A stretch of DNA of 11,321 bases, from NCBI GenBank assembly GCA_900550865.1, contig URTM01000045.1, forward strand, positions 1 to 11,321, in the 5' to 3' direction. The notes under the pieces are model-generated. The model did no database searches and was not told the origin of the DNA. It saw only the letters and a program-made list of their open reading frames with translations. Positions 1-5,877 of this stretch are shown one piece after another; the first letter of the stretch is position 1; the number at the start of each line of letters is the position of its first letter. Origin of the DNA: an uncultured Dorea sp. (GTDB lineage Bacteria; Bacillota; Clostridia; Lachnospirales; Lachnospiraceae). Position numbers and translations under genes: made by a program.

Positions 1-816
1 TTAATATCCAAGATCATCCACCTCCAGATACTTCTGGGGATCATCCAGATATTTTCCAACGATTTTCAGAGTCGTACCATCCTGACGCATTTCTTCCATC
101 GTCTGTTCCATCTGCTCACAGATTCCTCTGTCATCATTTTTTGCAAACGCAACACCTATTCCGGTGATCATCAGAGGTTCTTCCAGAATCCGGAAGCTTG
201 CGTCATAATCTTTCATATACTGAACGATAGATTCCTCATGTGCTGCTACTGCATCCACATATCCTTTTCCCAGGAACGCATAGATCAGTTCCCTGTGTCC
301 GAGACTGATCAGATTGCCAAGCTTTGGAATCCTCTCATCTGTCCGGTTCAGGAAGATGCCCTCCGGTTTGGTTGTAGACTGGACGGCCAGATTCTTTCCT
401 TCCAGGTCACTCAGTTTATAGATATCACTGCTTTCATTTACCGCAACCACCTGGCGGCTTGCGATGTATGGCCCGGCCCATCGGTAATCGTTAAGGCGCC
501 CTTCCATAGAAAAACAGCCCATGATACAGTCAATCTTCCCGCTCTCTACCAGTTCTTTTTTCTTCTCCCAGTTGATCTGTACAACGTCCACCTGGTATCC
601 CATTCTTTTGAATGCTTCTGTAGCCAGTTCTACATCTATACCAGTCGGTATCCCGTCCTCATTCAGATAATTGTATGGAGGATAGTTGTCGCTGCCGAGC
701 GTAATGACCGGCTTTTCTGTCTCTTTTTTACTACTGTCTGTATTTTTACACCCTGTCAGGGTGACCGCTATTATTCCCGCAAGCAGAATGCCCGCGATCA
801 CTCTCTTTCCTTTCAT
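1..816 (-). CDS. Amino-acid ABC transporter-type substrate-binding lipoprotein
   Basis: The 271-residue protein begins with a short basic and hydrophobic signal peptide ending in the lipobox LTGC, with the lipidated cysteine at residue 23. It is therefore expected on the outer face of the membrane. From about residue 37 it matches the bacterial solute-binding protein family 3 fold: a GSDNYPPYNY opening, a GIDVELATEAF segment, and later a GPYIASRQVVAV stretch that crosses into the second lobe. Family members bind polar amino acids or related small ligands for ABC importers, and some serve as sensor domains. No permease or ATPase gene is in the window; the downstream side, below position 1, is not visible. 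The gene is complete, with its TAA stop at positions 1-3. The start has a GGGGTGG ribosome site about 11 bases upstream. It is preceded by a c-di-GMP riboswitch and terminator, so expression is probably set by c-di-GMP. The ligand cannot be deduced. Confidence 0.9.
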   Translation of the reverse strand: MKGKRVIAGILLAGIIAVTLTGCKNTDSSKKETEKPVITLGSDNYPPYNYLNEDGIPTGIDVELATEAFKRMGYQVDVVQINWEKKKELVESGKIDCIMGCFSMEGRLNDYRWAGPYIASRQVVAVNESSDIYKLSDLEGKNLAVQSTTKPEGIFLNRTDERIPKLGNLISLGHRELIYAFLGKGYVDAVAAHEESIVQYMKDYDASFRILEEPLMITGIGVAFAKNDDRGICEQMEQTMEEMRQDGTTLKIVGKYLDDPQKYLEVDDLGY

Positions 817-840
817 TTTTTTCTTACCACCCCTGCTGTT

Positions 841-876
841 TTTTATAACAAAACAGCACTGCCAAACAAGCAGTGC
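841..876 (-). terminator. Intrinsic terminator of the c-di-GMP riboswitch expression platform
   Basis: Read on the minus strand, GCACTGC (876-870) and GCAGTGC (862-856) form a perfect 7-bp stem around a 7-base loop. The T-rich tract TGTTTTGTT follows. The element sits between the riboswitch aptamer and the lipoprotein start codon at 816, where a regulated terminator would lie. The tail of the aptamer carries GCAG at 892-889, which could pair with CTGC of the terminator's 5' arm. That would make the terminator and the closing stem of the aptamer mutually exclusive, but the overlap is only 4 bp, so the switch direction (probably OFF with ligand) is an inference. Confidence 0.75.
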
Positions 877-888
877 CTACTATTTTTT

Positions 889-954
889 CTGCAACTGGCT
901 GCCATTTTACAGGCCCTGTAGCTTTGCGTCGCAGACTTTCGTCTGTTTTGCCAC
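889..954 (-). ncRNA. Class I cyclic-di-GMP riboswitch (GEMM-I)
   Basis: The minus strand carries the GEMM-I landmarks in order: GGCAAAAC (952-945), a stem CAGAC/GTCTG capped by a GAAA tetraloop (945-932), the invariant GACGCAAAGC (930-921), then ACAGGGCCTGT (919-909), and finally ATGGCAGCCAGTTGC (905-891). The last GTTGC pairs with the initial GCAA to close the aptamer. This order and spacing are those of clostridial c-di-GMP-I aptamers. A good promoter ends about 10 bases upstream, and a terminator hairpin follows about 13 bases downstream, before the lipoprotein gene. The related cGAMP-sensing GEMM-Ib variant is known mainly from Deltaproteobacteria and is less likely. The call rests on motif recognition without a covariance-model search. 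Confidence 0.88.
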
Positions 955-962
955 AAATGTTT

Positions 963-992
963 ATTTTACCATGCCATGTTTTTTCTTGTCTA
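963..992 (-). promoter_or_regulatory. Sigma-A-type promoter of the riboswitch and lipoprotein transcript
   Basis: On the minus strand TAGACA (992-987) and TAAAAT (968-963) are separated by 18 bases. The predicted start, near 956, lies a few bases before the first aptamer nucleotide. The promoter begins just after the stop codon of the tRNA deacylase gene, so the lipoprotein transcript appears independent of the genes upstream. Confidence 0.65.
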
Positions 993-1004
993 TTCTTTTC
1001 TGCT

Positions 1005-1478
1005 TTAAAGTAAAACTTCTTTACACACATCAATCCATCCGCATGCCCCTGCAACCTCTTCCAATTCCGCAATTGTAAGTCTGACTGCGCTGTGATCATT
1101 GCCGGCCGCCGGATAGACCGTTTCAAAACGTTTTAACGACTCATCCAGATAGACTGTAATTCCCTCTTTAATCCCAAATGGACACACTCCGCCCGGAGCA
1201 TGTCCAATATATTCTTCTACTTCACCAAACGGAATCATCTTCGCCTTTACATGAAACTGATCCTTATACTTACGGTTATCAACCTTCGCCGTTCCCTCTG
1301 TCAGGATCAGGATTGGTTCTCCATCAACCAGAAATGACATCGTCTTTGCGATCATCCCCGGTTCTACACCAAGAGCTTCTGCAGCAAGCTGTACTGTCGC
1401 ACTTGATTTCTCCAGTTCAATGACGTGATCTGCATAACCTTTTTCTTCCAGATATTTCTTTGCTTTTTCTAATGACAT
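1005..1478 (-). CDS. YbaK/EbsC-family aminoacyl-tRNA deacylase
   Basis: The 157-residue protein is close to the usual length of stand-alone YbaK/EbsC-fold enzymes. These cytoplasmic proteins hydrolyse mischarged tRNA, for example Cys-tRNAPro or Ala-tRNAPro, as trans-editing factors. Visible family features are the IAKTM segment with the conserved catalytic-site lysine (K45), the glycine-rich HAPGGVCPFG motif (residues 93-102), and the AAGNDHSAVRLT segment near residues 124-135. I cannot tell which mischarged tRNA is the substrate. The start codon has an AAGGAAG-like ribosome site 9-15 bases upstream. The gene follows the MATE gene after about 50 bases. A TATAAT box lies in that gap, so it may have its own promoter or be co-transcribed. 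Confidence 0.9.
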   Translation of the reverse strand: MSLEKAKKYLEEKGYADHVIELEKSSATVQLAAEALGVEPGMIAKTMSFLVDGEPILILTEGTAKVDNRKYKDQFHVKAKMIPFGEVEEYIGHAPGGVCPFGIKEGITVYLDESLKRFETVYPAAGNDHSAVRLTIAELEEVAGACGWIDVCKEVLL

Positions 1479-1516
1479 GATCCATATCTTCCTTCCTGCA
1501 TCTATACTTTCTTCTT

Positions 1517-1545
1517 ATTATACTACTTCTATGCTGCTTCTTCAT
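1517..1545 (-). promoter_or_regulatory. Possible promoter of the tRNA deacylase gene
   Basis: A perfect TATAAT on the minus strand (1522-1517) lies about 40 bases before the start codon at 1478. The bases 17 upstream (1545-1540, ATGAAG) match the -35 consensus poorly and overlap the end of the MATE gene. The box may be fortuitous in this AT-rich gap. Confidence 0.3.
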
Positions 1546-2884
1546 TCCTTTTTATATCGGTTAATTCACTCCATAACCCACGTTTCAGCAATATAGCAGC
1601 CATCAGTGCTGTCAGGAAATCAGAGACAGCCTGTGCAATCAGCACACCATGATATCCGACTATATGAGACGCAATGACAATCACAATTCCATAGATCATA
1701 CCCTGGCGGCTGACTGATAATAAGAATGCTCCCATTGCTTTTCCGGCCGACTGGAATACACAGGTCGTAACCAGAACGACCGCCATGAACACCATACCAG
1801 CTTGCTGCAGGCGGAGCATCAACACACCCGAATCTACAATCTCCGGTGTCTTCATGAACACACGGATCAGAGGTCTTGCGCCTGCCGATAACACCACTGC
1901 CAATACAATTGCCAGACCACATTCGAACTTGTAGCAAAATGCCAGGATCTCTCTCAGACGTTTCTTATTCTTCGCTCCATAATTATAACCAACCAGTGGC
2001 TGACATCCAAAAGCAAATCCGACCAGAATCAGTGCCGCGATCATATTAGCCTTCATCACAATCCCCATTGCCGCAACTTTATTGTTTCCATATACAAGTA
2101 GACTCCTGTTTGTAACAGTAACTGCAAAGCTCTGCATAAAATTCGTGATTGATGCCGGAATTCCAATTGCCAGAATCTGTCCGAACTCCTGCATGTTAAT
2201 ATGCATATGTCCCGGAGCAATCGACAACTTCTTGCTCTTTTTCAAATATACCCACACATAATACGCATCCGTTGCAATATATCCGATAATCGTTGCAATC
2301 GCAGCTCCACCGGCTCCCATACCCAGTACTGAGATAAAAATCGGATCTAATATAATATTCACCACTGCCCCAAGTACGGATCCCACCATAGAAGCCTTCG
2401 AGAAGCCTTCTGACCGAAGCTGGTTATTCGGTGTAAATGATACAATGATAAATACAGAGCCAAGTACCAGATTCGTATAATACTGTGATGCGTACTTGTA
2501 AGTATCCGCATCTGCACCTAATAAATGTAACATTGGCGTACGGAAGATCAAAAGCAGTACTGTTACGATCACGCCGCAGATAATTGCTCCATAAAAGCAA
2601 AAAGAACTGATACGTTTCGCATCCTCATCTTTCCTCTGTCCGAATAATCTCGCAATTACGGAACTTCCACCCAGTCCGAAGATATCTCCAAGTGCGATCA
2701 TTGCCGTGAACATCGGTGCTCCAAGAGACACACCCGCTACCAGATTGGTATTTCCCGTTCTTGCAATAAAGAATGTATCTACCATATTATAGACCAGTGA
2801 AATAACCATACTGAATACCAACGGTAACGCCATATTAAAATATGCCTTATGTACCGGCGCTTTTTCAAAAAGTTCGTTTTCCAT
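1529..2884 (-). CDS. MATE-family multidrug/Na+ efflux transporter
   Basis: From the preferred start this is a 451-residue integral membrane protein, the standard size for the 12-helix MATE family. Family members export cationic drugs or metabolites in exchange for Na+ or H+. Typical segments are the N-terminal NMALPLVFSMVISLVYNMVD helix with its conserved aspartate, GASSV-like GGSSVIARLFGQ, the VNIILDPIF motif of helix 5, and FGCQPLVGYNYGAK, which is typical of the second half. An ATG seven codons further upstream (2905) has no ribosome site; the ATG at 2884 has GGAGG about 11 bases before it, so I start there. The gene has its own good promoter. The substrate cannot be predicted. Confidence 0.92.
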   Translation of the reverse strand: MENELFEKAPVHKAYFNMALPLVFSMVISLVYNMVDTFFIARTGNTNLVAGVSLGAPMFTAMIALGDIFGLGGSSVIARLFGQRKDEDAKRISSFCFYGAIICGVIVTVLLLIFRTPMLHLLGADADTYKYASQYYTNLVLGSVFIIVSFTPNNQLRSEGFSKASMVGSVLGAVVNIILDPIFISVLGMGAGGAAIATIIGYIATDAYYVWVYLKKSKKLSIAPGHMHINMQEFGQILAIGIPASITNFMQSFAVTVTNRSLLVYGNNKVAAMGIVMKANMIAALILVGFAFGCQPLVGYNYGAKNKKRLREILAFCYKFECGLAIVLAVVLSAGARPLIRVFMKTPEIVDSGVLMLRLQQAGMVFMAVVLVTTCVFQSAGKAMGAFLLSVSRQGMIYGIVIVIASHIVGYHGVLIAQAVSDFLTALMAAILLKRGLWSELTDIKRNEEAA

Positions 2885-2961
2885 ATATTTGTAAACCTCC
2901 ACCATGATTTCATATAAAATGTTCCATTTCTTATCTATTATTTTGAGAACTGCAACGATTT

Positions 2962-2990
2962 ATTTTACAACAAACTTCCTTTTTTGTCAC
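2962..2990 (-). promoter_or_regulatory. Sigma-A-type promoter of the MATE gene
   Basis: GTGACA (2990-2985) and TAAAAT (2967-2962) on the minus strand are separated by exactly 17 bases, about 78 bases before the preferred MATE start codon. This gives a leader of roughly 70 bases with no clear hairpin. Confidence 0.55.
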
Positions 2991-3238
2991 ATGGCTATTT
3001 TCATATTTTATTGTATATTTTTCATACATATTTGTATATTTCACACGCATCTTCTTACAAATGCATGGCATTATAAAAAGAAATCTCTTCACCGATACAG
3101 CGATTTATCAGTAAAAAGACTTCTTTTTATTAAAACGATATTCAATATCCAAATCCTGCCTATGGGCAACAGCAGCTTTTCAGATATTATTTACTTAACA
3201 AGAGAATGATAATGTTTCTTTTCTATGTATACGGATTC
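2991..3238 (-). other. AT-rich intergenic spacer after the PTS cluster
   Basis: About 250 bases lie between the transaldolase stop and the MATE promoter. I see no credible gene. The only structure is a weak, AT-only hairpin at 3112-3129 (AAAAAG, 4-base loop, CTTTTT), flanked by a further AAAAAGAA copy near 3076. It might help end the PTS transcript, but it lacks a GC-rich stem. Shorter inverted repeats nearer the transaldolase stop (around 3165-3180) have no T-tract. Confidence 0.4.
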
Positions 3239-3892
3239 CTACTCTCCGAATACTGCCTTATAGTCTGCCTGGAATTTCTCAATTCCTGCATCTGTTAACG
3301 GGTGATGTGTCATCTGTTCAATGACTTTGTATGGTACCGTTGCGATGTCTGCTCCTGCCAGTGCACAGTCTGTTACGTGGATCGGATTACGTACACTTGC
3401 TGCGATGATCTGTGTATCGATTCCTGCTACACTAAAGATATCTGCAATCTCACGGATCAGGTCTACGCCTCTTACAGAGATGTCATCCAGTCTTCCGAGG
3501 AATGGAGATACGTAAGTCGCTCCTGCTCGTGCTGCAAGTAATGCCTGGTTCGCATTGAAGATCAGTGTAACGTTTGTCTTGATTCCTTCGCTTGCGAGTA
3601 CTTTTACTGCCTTTAATCCTTCGACTGTCATCGGGATCTTTACTACCATGTTCGGATGGATCTTGGCAATCTCACGTCCTTCTGCGATCATGCCTTCTGC
3701 ATCTGTGGTTGTAGCTTTTACTTCCCCGCTGATGGCTCCGTCTACGATGGATGCGATCTCCGCGATCACTTCTTCGAATACACGTCCTTCTTTTGCGATC
3801 AGGGATGGGTTGGTTGTAACACCACAGATCACACCCATGTCATTTGCTTTTTTAATGTCTTCTACGTTTGCTGTGTCGATAAAAAATCTCAT
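3239..3892 (-). CDS. TalC-type transaldolase (small transaldolase/FSA family)
   Basis: The 217-residue length and sequence match the compact transaldolase / fructose-6-phosphate aldolase (FSA) family, (beta/alpha)8 barrels with a Schiff-base lysine. Seen here are FIDTANV with D6, GVTTNPS with N28, and VVKIPMT with the catalytic K85. Two positions separate FSA from transaldolase. Where E. coli FSA has Gln59 and Tyr131, this protein has E57 (SGEVKATT) and F131 (YVSPFLGR), as in classical TalB-type transaldolases. I therefore favour transaldolase, which transfers dihydroxyacetone between fructose-6-phosphate and erythrose-4-phosphate to give sedoheptulose-7-phosphate and glyceraldehyde-3-phosphate. 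Automatic pipelines may call it fructose-6-phosphate aldolase. It is the last gene of the PTS cluster, 73 bases after IIB, with an AAGGAGAG ribosome site. Its position suggests it consumes the phosphosugar made by the PTS and the GatZ-like protein. Confidence 0.9.
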   Translation of the reverse strand: MRFFIDTANVEDIKKANDMGVICGVTTNPSLIAKEGRVFEEVIAEIASIVDGAISGEVKATTTDAEGMIAEGREIAKIHPNMVVKIPMTVEGLKAVKVLASEGIKTNVTLIFNANQALLAARAGATYVSPFLGRLDDISVRGVDLIREIADIFSVAGIDTQIIAASVRNPIHVTDCALAGADIATVPYKVIEQMTHHPLTDAGIEKFQADYKAVFGE

Positions 3893-3965
3893 GTCTTTTC
3901 TCTCCTTTTCTTATTTGTTCACAGAGTTCTTTTACAGATTTTGCAAGTCCTGCCGTTTCATCCTT

Positions 3966-4274
3966 TTACTGAAATGTATCCTGGATCTTCTTCATCAGTG
4001 CATCTGCCTTTTTCATCAGATCTGAAGTTCCCATACGGACTACTTTTTTCCCTTTGAATCTTTCCTCGTTACGGATTGCAACGTCATTGGATAAGATCAC
4101 ACATGCTGCCTCTTTTATCTCTTCTGCTGTCAGTTCATTTTCAATCCCTGCAGATCCCTGTGTCTCTACTTTTACTTCGATTCCTGCTTTCTTTCCTGCA
4201 AGGCTAAGTGCCTCTGCTGCCATATATGTATGTGCTACTCCTGATGGACACGCTGTTACTCCTACTACCTTCAT
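3966..4274 (-). CDS. PTS fructose-family EIIB component
   Basis: This 102-residue protein is a free-standing EIIB of the fructose subfamily. It opens with MKVVGVTACPSGVAHTYMAA, in which C9 is the phosphocysteine of the family signature CPxGxAHT. It receives phosphate from EIIA in the cytoplasm and passes it to the sugar carried by EIIC. The length is complete for a single domain, and a near-ideal AAGGAGG ribosome site lies about 7 bases upstream. It follows the IIC gene after an 87-base AT-rich gap containing two TTTCACTTT copies. The reading frame continues without a stop for over 30 codons after its TAA; see findings. The sugar cannot be read from EIIB. Confidence 0.93.
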   Translation of the reverse strand: MKVVGVTACPSGVAHTYMAAEALSLAGKKAGIEVKVETQGSAGIENELTAEEIKEAACVILSNDVAIRNEERFKGKKVVRMGTSDLMKKADALMKKIQDTFQ

Positions 4275-4361
4275 GATAAGTTCCTCCTTTTATTCGTTTT
4301 GTTTTCACTTTATAATTTCACTTTTATTTTTGCTCTGATACTATACCTGATAATTTTCATC

Positions 4362-5420
4362 TTAAAGATCTTCAAATGATATATCCAGTTCACCGGAATC
4401 TTCTTCCTCTGCCGGTGTCTCTTCCACAACCGGTTTCTTGGTAAATCCTATGATCAGTGCCACGATCACAGCTCCGATTGCGATTGATGCACAGAAGCCG
4501 ATTCTGTTCGTAATAACCGGAAGTCCTACCAGACCTCCCCATGGTACCGGGTTCTCACATCCGAATAAGAATGCGCTCATACAGGCTGCTGCACTTCCGA
4601 TCACATATGCCGGGATCACTCTGAGCGGATCCGTTGCTGCAAATGGAATGGCTCCTTCTGTGATTCCCATACATCCCATCAGGATGGCTGCTTTTCCGGA
4701 GTTGCTCTCTTCTGCTGTGAATTTCTTTCGAAACAAAATTGTTGCTAATCCAATTCCGATCGGTGCTACTGCTCCGGCTGCTCCTACACCTCCCATCAGA
4801 TACGGCAGCGTATCTACCTGTGTCTGCGCGAATGTGTATGCGACTTTGTTAATCGGTCCGCCCATGTCTACACCTACCATGGAACCAAGTAACAGTCCAA
4901 GCGGTGCTTTGGCTGCTCCCGACATTCCATTCAGGGCTGTAGTCATTGCATTCATGAATACCGCAATCGGCTCACCAAGCAGGAATACAATGGCTCCTCC
5001 GGCGATCAGTGTACCGCCCAAAGGATACAGGAAAATTGTTCCAAGTGTACGGTATGCTGCCGGGATCTTGATCTTCTTTAACATCTTTACAGCGTATCCT
5101 GCAATGAATCCTGCAAGAATACCACCAATGAATCCTGCTCCAATCTCTTTTGCCAGATATGCTGCGATGAATCCAGGTGCCAGTCCCGGTTTATCACAGA
5201 TACTGAAAGCGATATATCCGCCAAGTACCGGAATGAATAAAGCAAGTCCTCCTGCACCGATCTCATTGATCTTCGCCAGCCATCCGGTTGTCGGTACAGC
5301 TCCCTCTCCACCAAGGAGAATGGATAATGAATAGAGAATACCACCTGCAACTACAAACGGTATCATGTAGGAAGTTGCAGTCATCAGATGTTTTTGTAAT
5401 TCTTTTGCTGCTTTTTTCAT
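4362..5420 (-). CDS. PTS fructose-family EIIC membrane permease
   Basis: The 352-residue, strongly hydrophobic protein is the sugar-translocating EIIC subunit of a fructose-family PTS. Recognisable parts are the N-terminal SYMIPFVVAGGILY helix, the DMGGPINKVAY motif around residues 185-195, and GITEGAIPFAATDP around residues 252-264, all conserved in fructose and related EIIC proteins. The last 25 residues form an acidic cytoplasmic tail rich in Glu and Asp. The start ATG follows the EIIA stop codon by one base and has AGGAGG about 8 bases upstream, inside the EIIA gene, so the two are translationally coupled. Fructose-family EIIC proteins also carry mannose, tagatose, sorbose or fructosyl compounds; fructose itself is not proven here, and no 1-phosphofructokinase gene is nearby. 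Confidence 0.93.
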   Translation of the reverse strand: MKKAAKELQKHLMTATSYMIPFVVAGGILYSLSILLGGEGAVPTTGWLAKINEIGAGGLALFIPVLGGYIAFSICDKPGLAPGFIAAYLAKEIGAGFIGGILAGFIAGYAVKMLKKIKIPAAYRTLGTIFLYPLGGTLIAGGAIVFLLGEPIAVFMNAMTTALNGMSGAAKAPLGLLLGSMVGVDMGGPINKVAYTFAQTQVDTLPYLMGGVGAAGAVAPIGIGLATILFRKKFTAEESNSGKAAILMGCMGITEGAIPFAATDPLRVIPAYVIGSAAACMSAFLFGCENPVPWGGLVGLPVITNRIGFCASIAIGAVIVALIIGFTKKPVVEETPAEEEDSGELDISFEDL

Positions 5421-5421
5421 A

Positions 5422-5877
5422 CTAGTTTCCTCCTACCTCTTTTGCCAGTACTTCATAGATGCTCTCTTTATCACCGTGTTTCATCTTCTCCCTGAAGTCT
5501 TCATGCATCAGATTTCTGGATAACTGTGCCAGAATCTGCATATGCAGATTGTTATCTGTCTCATTTCTTACTGCGATCATGATCAGCAGATCTGCCTGTT
5601 CTTCCTCATCTTCTCCCCACTGAATCTTTTCCGGGAGGCGGGCAATACAGACACCGGCTTCTTTTACACCACTGCTCTTACCGTGAGGAATTCCGATTCC
5701 GTAATCAATGTATGTGGAAAATACTTTCTCACGATCCAGAACATCTGCAGTGAATTGTTCTTTATCACTTAAGTAGCCTTCCTGTTCAAAGGCTTCTACC
5801 ATTTTCTTAATCAAGTCCATCTTATCTTCTGCTTCAATGTCGAACAGCATCAGATTCTTATTTATAATTGGTAACAT
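5422..5877 (-). CDS. PTS fructose/nitrogen-type EIIA component
   Basis: A single-domain EIIA of 151 residues from the preferred ATG. The phosphorylatable histidine is H65 in GIGIPHGK, and a second conserved histidine lies in NNLHMQIL (H112). It takes phosphate from HPr and donates it to the EIIB two genes downstream. The frame can be extended seven codons upstream to a GTG, but the ATG at 5877 has the GAGGTGG ribosome site at a suitable distance, so I start there. The gene begins inside the last 16 bases of the regulator gene and ends one base before the EIIC start. This implies a tightly coupled regulator-IIA-IIC block. It probably also affects the phosphorylation state of the regulator. Confidence 0.92.
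   Translation of the reverse strand: MLPIINKNLMLFDIEAEDKMDLIKKMVEAFEQEGYLSDKEQFTADVLDREKVFSTYIDYGIGIPHGKSSGVKEAGVCIARLPEKIQWGEDEEEQADLLIMIAVRNETDNNLHMQILAQLSRNLMHEDFREKMKHGDKESIYEVLAKEVGGN

Noticed and set aside
238..921. Plus-strand open frame of 227 codons spanning the lipoprotein gene and riboswitch
   Set aside because: It runs antisense through the lipoprotein gene and across the terminator and aptamer. The product is Cys/Phe-rich with no domain, as expected for a shadow frame.
824..1126. Minus-strand frame of 100 codons over the riboswitch
   Set aside because: It overlaps the end of the tRNA deacylase gene in another frame and reads through the structured RNA. The RNA explanation is much stronger.
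2904..3209. Plus-strand frame of 101 codons in the spacer between MATE and transaldolase
   Set aside because: It consists of Phe/Ile/Tyr-rich AT-driven sequence, has no ribosome site, and runs through the MATE promoter. It does not look coding.
3239..3892. The transaldolase as part of a sulfoquinovose (sulfo-transaldolase) pathway
   Set aside because: Firmicute sulfosugar clusters use a transaldolase of this family, but sulfoquinovose is not imported by a PTS, and no sulfoquinovosidase, sulfosugar isomerase or sulfolactaldehyde enzyme is present.
4438..5334. Plus-strand open frame of 298 codons opposite the EIIC gene
   Set aside because: It is antisense to a clearly recognised EIIC with family motifs. 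Its translation is rich in Pro, Ala and Ile, without family resemblance, and it has no ribosome site.
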